NCBI GenBank assembly: GCA_964472855.1
Contig: CAYYMJ010000001.1
Span: forward strand, 62,001 to 126,000
Direction: 5' to 3'
DNA from: Tranquillimonas sp964472855
GTDB lineage: Bacteria > Pseudomonadota > Alphaproteobacteria > Rhodobacterales > Rhodobacteraceae
DNA: 64,000 nt
Shown here: positions 17,146-24,957 of the stretch, in pieces
Position numbering within the stretch: the stretch's first letter is position 1
Layout of the letters: each line of letters starts with the position of its first letter
Notes under the pieces: generated by a model
What the model saw: only the letters and a program-made list of their open reading frames with translations
The model's database searches: none
What the model was told of the DNA's origin: nothing
Translations under genes and position numbers: made by a program

Positions 17146-17940
17146 TCAGCTGGCCGCGACGGCCCGCTTGGCCATGACCAGCACCAGATTGGCCCGATAT
17201 TCCGCGTCGCCGTGAATGTCGCTCAGCAGCCCGCGGGAATCGTTGTCGGCCCCCGCCGCCGCCGCTGCCGACCAGTCACCCGTCAGCGCCGCCTCAAGCC
17301 CGGCGTGGCGGTACACGCCATCGTCGCCGGCCCCGGTCACCGCCACGCGCACGCCTTGCGCGCCTTGGGCCACGAACACGCCCACCATGGCAAAACGAGA
17401 CGCCGGCTGCGCGAACTTGGCATAACCCGACCGCGCCACCGCCGGCACGCGCACCGAGGTGATGATCTCATCCTCTTCCAGTGCGGTCGCGAACATGCCC
17501 GCGAAAAAGTCGTCGGCCGCGATCTGCCGCTTGGACGTAACGATCGTCGCCCCCAGCGCCAGCGCCGCCGCCGGATAATCCGCCGCCGGGTCGTTGTTGG
17601 CCAGCGACCCGCCGATGGTGCCGGCATGACGCACCGCCGGGTCACCGATCCCGCCGGCCAGCGCCGCCAGCGCCGGGCAATGGCGCGCCACGTCGGCACT
17701 GCCCGCCACCTCGGCATGGGTGGTTGCGGCGCCGATCTCCAGCATGTCGCCCGCGACCCGCACCCCGGTCAGCCCGGGAATGCCCCGGATGTCGACCAGC
17801 AGGGCCGGCGCGGCCAGATGCTGCTTCATGGTCGGCAGCAAGGTTTGCCCGCCGGCCAGAACCCGGGCCTCGCTTTGCGCGTCAAGGGCCGCCACGGCCG
17901 CGTTCACGCTGTCGGCTTTCTGATATTTTACCGAATACAT
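17146..17940 (-). CDS. coxM: Molybdenum hydroxylase FAD-binding subunit (CoxM / CO dehydrogenase medium subunit family)
   Basis: This 264-residue FAD subunit matches CoxM length. The FAD motifs are AGGQTLLPTMKQ near residue 32 and the second motif TIGGSLANNDPAADYPAA. The start ATG 17940 has a GGGGAGAG ribosome site; earlier in-frame codons overlap coxL and are ignored. It passes electrons from the Mo site through the 2Fe-2S clusters to FAD and a quinone. It is the last gene of the D-E-S-L-M block, 11 bp after coxL. Confidence 0.93.
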   Translation of the reverse strand: MYSVKYQKADSVNAAVAALDAQSEARVLAGGQTLLPTMKQHLAAPALLVDIRGIPGLTGVRVAGDMLEIGAATTHAEVAGSADVARHCPALAALAGGIGDPAVRHAGTIGGSLANNDPAADYPAAALALGATIVTSKRQIAADDFFAGMFATALEEDEIITSVRVPAVARSGYAKFAQPASRFAMVGVFVAQGAQGVRVAVTGAGDDGVYRHAGLEAALTGDWSAAAAAGADNDSRGLLSDIHGDAEYRANLVLVMAKRAVAAS

Positions 17941-17951
17941 GGGTCTCTCCC

Positions 17952-20294
17952 CTACCCGTTGGCCTGAATGGCTTTCCAGACCGCAGCCGGGGTCGCCGGC
18001 ATGGCCAGGTTGTTGTTGCCGATGGCATCGGTGATCGCGTTGATCACCGCCGGCGGCGACCCGATGGCCCCGGCCTCGCCGCACCCCTTGATCCCCAGCG
18101 GATTGTTGGGGCACAGGGTCGACGCATGGTGCACGCTGAAACTGGGCAAATCCGCGGCCCGCGGCATGGTATAGTCCATGTAGGACCCGGTCAGAAGCTG
18201 GCCGTCGTCGCTGTAGACCACCTGCTCCAGCATGGCCTGACCGATGCCTTGCGCGACACCGCCATGCACCTGCCCTTCCACGATCATCGGGTTGATGATT
18301 GTCCCGAAATCGTCGGACGCGGTAAAGCGCACGATGTCGGTCACCCCGGTCTCGGGATCGACCTCGACCTCGGCAATATAGGTCCCGGCCGGGAAGGTGA
18401 AATTGGCGGGGTCGTAAAACGCCCCCTCCTTCAGCCCCGGCTCCATGTCGGGCGGCAGATTATGCGCCGTATAGGCCGCCAGCCCGACCTCGTGCCAGCC
18501 CATTGCCTTGTCGGTCCCGGCCACCTTCACCTCGCCGCCCTCGATGACGATGTCATCCTCGGACGCCTCCAGCGCATGGGCCGCGATCTTCCTGACCTTG
18601 GCCTCGACCTTGTCGAGCGCCTTGACGATGGCCGAAATGCCCACCGCGCCCGAGCGTGACCCATAGGTGCCCATGCCGAACTGCACCTTGTCGGTGTCGC
18701 CATGCACGATCGAGATATTCTCCAGCGGCAGATCGAACCGGTCGGCCACCACCTGCGCAAAAGTGGTCTCGTGCCCCTGCCCGTGGCTGTGGCTGCCGGT
18801 CAGAACCTCGATGGTGCCCACCGGGTTCACCCGCACCTCGGCGCTTTCCCAAAGGCCGACCCCGGCCCCCAGCGAGCCCACCGCCGCCGACGGCGCGATG
18901 CCACAAGCCTCGATATAGCTGGAATAGCCCAGTCCGCGCAGCTTGCCCCGCGCCGCCGCGTCCGCCTTGCGGGCGGCAAAGCCCGCCACGTCAGCAGCCG
19001 CCATGGCCTGGTCAAGGTTGGCGTCGAAGTCGCCGGCATCATAGGCCATGATCACTGGCGTCTGATGCGGGAATTCGCGCACGAAATTGGTCCGGCGCAG
19101 CGCGGCCGGGTCGACACCCAACTCGCGCGCCGCCGTCTCCATCATCCGCTCGATCAGGTAACAGGCCTCGGGGCGCCCGGCCCCGCGATAGGCGTCCACC
19201 GGCACCGTGTTGGTATAAACCGTCCGGACGTTGCAGTGGACATTGGCAATGTCATACTGGCCCGACAACAGCGTCGCATAAAGATATGTCGGCACAGCGC
19301 TGGAAAACAGCGACATGTAGGCGCCAAGGTTGGCGATCGTGTCCACCTTGAATCCGACGATGCGGTTGTTGGCGTCAAAGCCCATCCTGGCGGTCGACAC
19401 ATGGTCGCGACCATGGGCGTCCGTCATGAAGGCTTCCGAGCGGTCCGACGTCCACTTGACCGAACGCCCGGTCTTCATCGACGCCCAGAGGCAGACGATT
19501 TCTTCAGGATAGACGTAAATCTTCGAGCCAAAGCCACCGCCCACATCCGGCGCGATCACCCGCAGCTTGTTCTCCGGCGCCACCTGGTAAAAGGCTGACA
19601 GAACCAGCCGCGCCACATGCGGGTTCTGGCTGGTGGTATAAAGCGTATAGTGATCCTCGGCCGCGTCAAAGGTGGCCACGGCCGAGCGTGGCTCCATCGC
19701 GTTGGGCGACAGGCGGTTGTTGGTGATGGCCATTTCCGTGACATGGGCGGCACCGGCCAGCGCGGCATCGGTCGCGGCACCATCGCCGATCTCCCAGTCA
19801 TAGATCAGGTTGCCGGGGGCATTGTCATGAATTTCCGGCGCCCCGGGCGCCAGCGCGTCGGGCCCGGCAACCACCGCGTCCAGCACCTCGTAATCCACCG
19901 ACACCGCCTCGGCGGCGCGCCGCGCCTGGGCCTGGCTCTCGGCGATCACAACCGCCACCGCGTCGCCGACATAGCGCACCTTCTCGGTGGCCAGCGCCGA
20001 CCAGGCGCCCATGTTCATGGGGCTGCCGTCTTTCGAGGTTATGGCCCAGCCGCAGATGATGTTGCCAATGCCGTCGCCGGTCAGTTCCTGACCGTTCAGC
20101 ACCGCGATCACCCCGTCCATGCCCATCGCGTCGGCAGCATCGATACCGCGCACCCGGGCGTGGGCATGCGGGCTGCGCACAAAGCCGGCATAGGCCTGAT
20201 TCTCGCGGCGGATATCGTCGGTATACCGGCCCTTGCCGGTCAGCAGCCGCTTGTCTTCCTTGCGGGTGGCGCGGGCGCCAATTCCGTCTTTCAT
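17952..20294 (-). CDS. coxL: Form II CO-dehydrogenase-like molybdopterin-binding large subunit (CoxL family)
   Basis: A 780-residue catalytic subunit of the xanthine-oxidase family. The active-site loop reads AYRGAGR (residues 368-374), the form II signature, instead of the Cys-containing AYRCSFR of true aerobic CO dehydrogenase. The catalytic Glu is in GCGEAGAIG (E740). Molybdopterin-cytosine-dinucleotide contacts GGGFGSK and SHSHGQGHETTFAQ are present. The start ATG 20294 is 4 bp after the coxS stop. Form II enzymes usually oxidise substrates other than CO (aldehydes, N-heterocycles, possibly others), so CO oxidation should not be assumed. It is cytoplasmic, assembled with CoxS and CoxM. 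Confidence 0.94.
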   Translation of the reverse strand: MKDGIGARATRKEDKRLLTGKGRYTDDIRRENQAYAGFVRSPHAHARVRGIDAADAMGMDGVIAVLNGQELTGDGIGNIICGWAITSKDGSPMNMGAWSALATEKVRYVGDAVAVVIAESQAQARRAAEAVSVDYEVLDAVVAGPDALAPGAPEIHDNAPGNLIYDWEIGDGAATDAALAGAAHVTEMAITNNRLSPNAMEPRSAVATFDAAEDHYTLYTTSQNPHVARLVLSAFYQVAPENKLRVIAPDVGGGFGSKIYVYPEEIVCLWASMKTGRSVKWTSDRSEAFMTDAHGRDHVSTARMGFDANNRIVGFKVDTIANLGAYMSLFSSAVPTYLYATLLSGQYDIANVHCNVRTVYTNTVPVDAYRGAGRPEACYLIERMMETAARELGVDPAALRRTNFVREFPHQTPVIMAYDAGDFDANLDQAMAAADVAGFAARKADAAARGKLRGLGYSSYIEACGIAPSAAVGSLGAGVGLWESAEVRVNPVGTIEVLTGSHSHGQGHETTFAQVVADRFDLPLENISIVHGDTDKVQFGMGTYGSRSGAVGISAIVKALDKVEAKVRKIAAHALEASEDDIVIEGGEVKVAGTDKAMGWHEVGLAAYTAHNLPPDMEPGLKEGAFYDPANFTFPAGTYIAEVEVDPETGVTDIVRFTASDDFGTIINPMIVEGQVHGGVAQGIGQAMLEQVVYSDDGQLLTGSYMDYTMPRAADLPSFSVHHASTLCPNNPLGIKGCGEAGAIGSPPAVINAITDAIGNNNLAMPATPAAVWKAIQANG

Positions 20295-20298
20295 CCTG

Positions 20299-20778
20299 TT
20301 ATCCCCCTGCCATCTTCGACGCGCCGGCTTCGACGGCGCGGACGATGTTGTGATAGCCGGTGCACCGGCAGATGTTGCCTTCCAGCTCGTGCCGGATCGC
20401 GGCCTCGTCCAGGCTCTTGCCGGCGGCGCGGTAGCGATTGACCATGTCGATGCTGGTCATGATCATGCCCGGCGTGCAGAAACCGCACTGCAACCCGTGA
20501 TGTTCGTTGAACGCCGCCTGCATCGGATGCAGGTCGCCATTGGCCACGCCTTCGATGGTCGTCACCGCCGCGCCGTCCAGCGACACCGCCAGCGCGGTGC
20601 AGCTTTTCACCGCCTTGCCGTCCACATGCACCACACAGGCCCCGCATTGCGACGTGTCACACCCGATATGCGTGCCGGTCAGGCGCAGGGTCTCGCGCAG
20701 AAACTCCGACAACAGCGTCTCGTCCGGCACATCGCCGCTGACGGACTTGCCGTTCACCGTCATGGTTACACTGGTCAT
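20299..20778 (-). CDS. coxS: Molybdenum hydroxylase 2Fe-2S subunit (CoxS family)
   Basis: A 159-residue two-domain iron-sulfur subunit. The plant-ferredoxin-like cluster uses C40, C45, C48 and C60 (GCDTSQCGACVVH), and the helical-domain cluster uses C98, C101, C137 and C139 (CGFCTPGM, ICRCTGY). All eight ligands are present. ATG 20778 is preceded by GGGAGGAAC. It relays electrons from the Mo site of CoxL to FAD in CoxM. It lies first in the structural S-L-M part, 247 bp downstream of coxE, so it may have its own promoter. Confidence 0.95.
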   Translation of the reverse strand: MTSVTMTVNGKSVSGDVPDETLLSEFLRETLRLTGTHIGCDTSQCGACVVHVDGKAVKSCTALAVSLDGAAVTTIEGVANGDLHPMQAAFNEHHGLQCGFCTPGMIMTSIDMVNRYRAAGKSLDEAAIRHELEGNICRCTGYHNIVRAVEAGASKMAGG

Positions 20779-20832
20779 ATGTTCCTCCCTTTTCGATCCC
20801 GTATGGCCTCTCGGCCAAAGTGCTTCCGCGCA

Positions 20833-20888
20833 ATCATCTTGGCGCAAATATCCCCGCCGGAGGCATCGCGCCGCCCCCGGGCGGCGCC
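20833..20888 (+). repeat. Partial dispersed repeat, type B, in the coxE-coxS spacer
   Basis: ATCTTGGCGCAAATATCCCC followed by a GCCGCCCCCGGGCGGC hairpin resembles the left and right parts of the type B elements, but lacks the middle. It fills part of the 247-bp gap between coxE and coxS. Confidence 0.5.
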
Positions 20889-21025
20889 ACATCAGGCCCG
20901 GCGGGCTGGCAGGCCCGCCCAATTCCACCGCTGCCGGCCATCCCGGCGCGCGCTCCGCGCATCACGTTCCAGCGCATTTAAGACCGGGCCGTCGCCTCAA
21001 GGCAACAGGCATTCGCGCTGCGCAA

Positions 21026-22246
21026 TCACAGCATGGCCGCCAGCCGCGCCTTTTCGCCCGGCCCCGACAGCGCCCCCGCCAGATCGGCCAGCGCGTCGAC
21101 CGAATGGCAGGCATGAAAGCTGTCGACCAGCGGCAGCAGAGTGCGCACGCCCATGGCCCGGGGCGCGAATTCGTCCCAGCGCAACAGCGGGTTCAGCCAG
21201 ATCAGCCGGCGGCACGACCGGGCCAGGCGGGCGGCCTCGGACGCCAGTGTCGCCGCGTCACCGGTCTCCAGCCCGTCCGAGATCAACAGCACCACCGCGC
21301 CGCGCCCCAGCACCCGGCGCGACCAGTCGCGGTTGAACCGCGCCAGCGCGGCGCCGATGCGGGTGCCGCCCTGCCAGTCGGGAACGTCGCGGCCCAGCGC
21401 CGCCAGTGCGTCGTCGATATCGCGCCGGGCCAGCGCGCGGGTGACATTCGTCAGCCGCGTGCCGAAGGTAAAGGCGTGCACCCGCCCCCAGCCGGTGTTC
21501 GCCGACCAGTTCAGCGCATGCAGGAAATGCATCATCACCCGGGCATAAACCGACATCGACCCCGAGATATCGCACAGCACCACCAGGTCGGGCGGGCGCT
21601 GGCGCGGGGCGCGCCAGGTCATGCGGCCAATCTCGCCGCCCCGCCGCAGGGACTGGCGCATCAGCGCCCTTGCGTCGGGAAGGCGCCCGTGGGCGGCCGG
21701 GGCGTGGCGCCGGGTCGCCAGAGGCTGCACCGGCAGGGTCAGGTCCCGCACCGCCCGGGTGGCGGCGGCCAGTTCGGCGCTGCTCATCTGTTCGAAATCC
21801 ATCGCGCGCAGGGTTTCCCCGGCGGAAAAGCTCATCCGCGCATCGATCTCGACCGTGTCCCTGGCCTGCGGCTCGGTGGCGGGCGGCGCGCCGTCGTCCA
21901 TGGCCTCGCGGGCCCGGCGCTCGGCCGCTTCGGCCGGGCGCTCGACCGTCTCGGTCGCTTGCAGCAGCGGCAACATGGCCCGGATCAGCTTTTCCAGCAG
22001 CTCCGGGTCGCGCCAGAACAGTGCGAACACCTGATCGAAGGGCTCCAGATGCTCCGGCCGGGTGACCAGCGTGGCACGCAGCGTCTGGTGAAAATCCTCG
22101 CGCCGGGTAAAGCCCGCCGCCGCAACCGCGTCGATGGCGGTCAGAACCTGGCCGGTTCCCGTGGGCAGCCCGGCCCGCCGCAGCGCGCGGGAAAAATGCA
22201 GGATGTTGTCGGCCAGCCGCCCGTCGGTCGCGACCGCCGGCGTCAC
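21026..22246 (-). CDS. coxE: VWA domain protein, CoxE family (Mo-hydroxylase maturation)
   Basis: A 406-residue protein with a C-terminal von Willebrand A domain. The metal-ion-dependent adhesion site begins CDISGSMS, with ISDGLETGD further on. The N-terminal half is helical and carries charged Ala-rich segments. CoxE acts with the MoxR-type AAA+ ATPase CoxD in post-translational assembly of the Mo/Cu-S site of CO dehydrogenase in Oligotropha. The coxD stop overlaps the coxE start (22243-22246, ATGA), so the two are translated together. The presence of D and E beside a form II enzyme suggests that this enzyme too needs active-site maturation. Confidence 0.9.
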   Translation of the reverse strand: MTPAVATDGRLADNILHFSRALRRAGLPTGTGQVLTAIDAVAAAGFTRREDFHQTLRATLVTRPEHLEPFDQVFALFWRDPELLEKLIRAMLPLLQATETVERPAEAAERRAREAMDDGAPPATEPQARDTVEIDARMSFSAGETLRAMDFEQMSSAELAAATRAVRDLTLPVQPLATRRHAPAAHGRLPDARALMRQSLRRGGEIGRMTWRAPRQRPPDLVVLCDISGSMSVYARVMMHFLHALNWSANTGWGRVHAFTFGTRLTNVTRALARRDIDDALAALGRDVPDWQGGTRIGAALARFNRDWSRRVLGRGAVVLLISDGLETGDAATLASEAARLARSCRRLIWLNPLLRWDEFAPRAMGVRTLLPLVDSFHACHSVDALADLAGALSGPGEKARLAAML

Positions 22247-23154
22247 GACGCCAGCGCCACCCGGGCGCGGGCGGTGTCGAGTATGCGCGCCGCCTCGGAC
22301 CCGGCCACACGGGCGATATCGTCTTGATATTTCAGCAGGGCACCCAGCGTGTCGCTAACCACCTCGGGCGTCAGCGAAAACGTGTCCAGCGCCACCAGAC
22401 AGCGGGCCCAGTCGATGGTTTCGGCGATGCCCGGCGTCTTGAACAGATCTTCCTCGCGCAGCCGCTGCACGAAGGCCACGACCTCGGCCGACAGGGTTTC
22501 GGTGGCCTCGGGCGCGCGCGCCCGCAGGATCGCCGCCTCGCGCTCGACCGACGGGAAATCGACCCAGTGATACAGGCAGCGCCGCTTCAGCGCATCATGC
22601 ACCTCGCGCGTGCGGTTCGACGTCAGAATGACGATCGGCGGCGCATCGGCGCGGAAGGTGCCCAGTTCGGGAATGGTCACCTGAAACTCGGACAGCGCCT
22701 CAAGCAGGAAGGCCTCGAACGGTTCGTCGGTGCGGTCGACCTCGTCGATCAGCAGCACCGGGGGGCCGCCGGGCTGCGGTTCCATCGCTTCCAGCAACGG
22801 GCGGCGGATGAGAAACTCGTTCGAAAACAGCTCGGACGTCAATTCGCCCCGGTCGGCGCCACCGGCAGCCTCGGCGGTGCGGATGGCCACCATCTGGGCC
22901 GCGAAATTCCATTCGTAGATGGCCGAGGCCGCGTCCAGCCCCTCGTAGCATTGCAGCCGGATCAGCCGCCGGCCCAGCGCGGCGGCCAGCGCCTTGGCGA
23001 TCTCGGTCTTGCCGACGCCGGCCTCGCCCTCCAGAAACAACGGCTTGCCCAGCTTCAGCGCCAGAAAGGCAACGGTGCCAAGCTCGCGCCCGCACAGGTA
23101 ATTCTGCCCGCCCAGCAGGGCAACCGTCTGGTCGATGTCATTGGGCAACTGCAT
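22243..23154 (-). CDS. coxD: MoxR-type AAA+ ATPase, CoxD family
   Basis: A 303-residue AAA+ ATPase with Walker A EGEAGVGKTE, Walker B VLLIDEVDR, sensor 1 ILTSNRT and an arginine-finger region KRRCLYHWVDFP. MoxR proteins act as chaperones with VWA partners, here CoxE. The start ATG 23154 (MQLPNDIDQTVALLGG) is chosen because it has GAGG upstream and matches the usual N-terminus; a longer frame to 23265 would run into the divergent promoter region. It is the first gene of the cox block, divergent from the propeller-protein gene at 23391. Confidence 0.91.
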   Translation of the reverse strand: MQLPNDIDQTVALLGGQNYLCGRELGTVAFLALKLGKPLFLEGEAGVGKTEIAKALAAALGRRLIRLQCYEGLDAASAIYEWNFAAQMVAIRTAEAAGGADRGELTSELFSNEFLIRRPLLEAMEPQPGGPPVLLIDEVDRTDEPFEAFLLEALSEFQVTIPELGTFRADAPPIVILTSNRTREVHDALKRRCLYHWVDFPSVEREAAILRARAPEATETLSAEVVAFVQRLREEDLFKTPGIAETIDWARCLVALDTFSLTPEVVSDTLGALLKYQDDIARVAGSEAARILDTARARVALAS

Positions 23155-23390
23155 GGGGCCTCGCGCGGCGGCGGCGGGTGGGATCGGCCCGACTATAGCC
23201 GCCCTGTGGTCCGTGCCAACCGCGAACTCGAAGGTCCGAGGGCTGTCTGAACGCAGGCCCGACACGGCACGCCGCCTGCCCGGACCGGTCCCCTCCCCCG
23301 CCTCAGCCAGAGGGCGCGCGCCGCACCATCCGGCCTTTTCAACGACGGCGGAACAGGCTTTGCTGCCCCGGCATCACGTCAGAGGGTTGC

Positions 23391-24356
23391 ATGGCCAACA
23401 GCGACAACAACGACACCGCGCCGTTCACGGTCGAGCGCCTGCCGGAAAACCCGGTCATCCACCCGGGGATGACGCCGTCGCCGGGCACCAACATCAACGG
23501 GCCATCGGTCATCGCGGTGCCCGACTGGGTGACGCACCGGCTGGGCCGGTTCTACATGTATTTCGCCGATCACCGGGGCGACCACATCAAGCTGGCCTTT
23601 GCCGATCACCCCGCCGGACCGTGGACGCTGCATGCCCCCGGCGTGTTGCATGTTTCGGCATCGGGCTTTCCCGCCGACGCGCGCCTGCTGGACCCGCCCG
23701 AGGCTGACCGTGACGCTGTCGCCAGCGGCGATTTGCGCCCGCATATTGCCTCGCCCGACGTGCATGTCGACGCCGCCCGGCGTGAAATCGTGATGTATTT
23801 CCACGGGCTCGAAGCCGATTGCCGCCAGACGACGCGGCGCGCAACCTCGGGCGACGGGCTGAGCTTTGGGGCCTCGACCCCGGTATGCGCCATTCCCTAT
23901 GTGCGGGTCTTCGACCATGACGGCGGGATGTTTGCCGCCACTTTCGCCGGCTATCTCGGCGCCTCGCCCGACGGTGGCATGACCTTCCCCGAAGGCGCCG
24001 CCTTTGGCGAACGCCGCACGCGGCACGTTGCGGTTTTGCGCCATGACGGGCGGCTATATCTGGTGTTCAGCCGGATCGGCGACTGCCCAGAGCGCCTGCT
24101 GATCGCGCGCATTGTCACCGGCGGCAACTGGCGCGACTGGCGGCTGACACCGCCGCAGGTGCTGCTTGGCCCCGAAACCGCGTGGGAGGGCGCGCACGCC
24201 CCGCTGGTGCCGTCGCGCATGGGGCCAGCCGACACGCCGGTCAACCAGTTGCGCGACCCGTGCATTCTGGCCGACGCCGGCGCGCTGTGGCTTTACTACT
24301 CTGTCGCCGGCGAACGCGGCATCGCGGTGGCCCGCCTGCACCCGGCGCCGCGATAG
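23391..24356 (+). CDS. Predicted five-bladed beta-propeller (GH43/GH32-like fold) protein, function unknown
   Basis: A 321-residue protein with repeated propeller-blade motifs, for example GRFYMYFADHRGDHIKLAFA, GPWTLHAPGVL, VMYFHGLE, SGDGLSFG, GRLYLVFSRIGD and DPCILADAGALWLYYSVAGE. The pattern of small-strand blades and the phrase DPCILxDxGxLWLYYS resemble glycosidase families 43, 32 and 68, but I cannot assign the three catalytic carboxylates. There is no signal peptide, so it is probably cytoplasmic. It is divergent from coxD (237-bp spacer) and convergent with putR; neither neighbour hints at a function. Confidence 0.75.
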   Translation: MANSDNNDTAPFTVERLPENPVIHPGMTPSPGTNINGPSVIAVPDWVTHRLGRFYMYFADHRGDHIKLAFADHPAGPWTLHAPGVLHVSASGFPADARLLDPPEADRDAVASGDLRPHIASPDVHVDAARREIVMYFHGLEADCRQTTRRATSGDGLSFGASTPVCAIPYVRVFDHDGGMFAATFAGYLGASPDGGMTFPEGAAFGERRTRHVAVLRHDGRLYLVFSRIGDCPERLLIARIVTGGNWRDWRLTPPQVLLGPETAWEGAHAPLVPSRMGPADTPVNQLRDPCILADAGALWLYYSVAGERGIAVARLHPAPR

Positions 24357-24376
24357 GCCCGGGCGCGTGCCCGCCG

Positions 24377-24877
24377 TCAGCCCACGCCCGGCAACCCGCC
24401 CAAGGTGGTTTCCTTGACCGCCTGCATGGCCACGAATGTCGACGTGCTTTCCACGTTGGGCAGCGCCGAGATCCGTTCGCCCAGCACGGCGCGATAGGCG
24501 GCCATGTCGGCGGTGCGCACCTTCAGCAGATAGTCGAAATGCCCGGCGATCATATGCGCCTCTTCAATCTCGGGCAGGCGCCGCACCGCATCGTTGAAAG
24601 CGGCGAGCGACCGTTCGCGGGTGTCCGACAGCTTGACCTCGACAAAGGCGACATGGTCGAGCCCCAGCTTGATCGGGTCAAGCAACGCGCGATAGCCGGT
24701 AATGACGCCCGCGCCTTCGAGCCGGCGCAACCGCGCCTGCGTCGGGGTTTTCGACAGCCCGATGTGGCGGGCCAGATCGGTGACAGCCATGCGGCCATCG
24801 CCGGCCAGCGCCGCCAGAAGCCGCCTGTCGATGACGTCAAGGTCGATTGGCGTGTCGTTCGCGGTATTTTTAGCCAT
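24377..24877 (-). CDS. putR: Lrp/AsnC-family regulator, PutR-like activator of putA
   Basis: A 166-residue protein with an N-terminal winged-helix (MAVTDLARHIGLSKTPTQARLRRLE) and a C-terminal AsnC/RAM ligand domain (HMIAGHFDYLLKVRTADMAAY). It is transcribed divergently from putA across an 80-bp spacer. That is the classic arrangement of PutR, which activates proline catabolism when proline is present. The assignment rests on this context plus family; a global Lrp is less likely. Confidence 0.9.
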   Translation of the reverse strand: MAKNTANDTPIDLDVIDRRLLAALAGDGRMAVTDLARHIGLSKTPTQARLRRLEGAGVITGYRALLDPIKLGLDHVAFVEVKLSDTRERSLAAFNDAVRRLPEIEEAHMIAGHFDYLLKVRTADMAAYRAVLGERISALPNVESTSTFVAMQAVKETTLGGLPGVG

Positions 24878-24918
24878 TGTGCCTGTCCCTGTCCCGATTT
24901 CAGGCCCATGGCCCGACT

Positions 24919-24946
24919 TGTCAGTGCTATGATAGGCAAAATGACA
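24919..24946. promoter_or_regulatory. Candidate PutR operator in the putR-putA spacer
   Basis: Half-sites TGTCA (24919-24923) and TGACA (24942-24946) form an inverted repeat with an AT-richer centre. It is the most symmetrical element in the 80-bp divergent spacer. It is placed by symmetry only. Confidence 0.35.
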
Positions 24947-24957
24947 CGAGGTGCGCC

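Noticed and set aside
17146..20778. Calling the cox genes a true aerobic CO dehydrogenase
   Set aside because: The CoxL loop is AYRGAGR without the Cu-binding Cys, so CO oxidation is not supported by the sequence.
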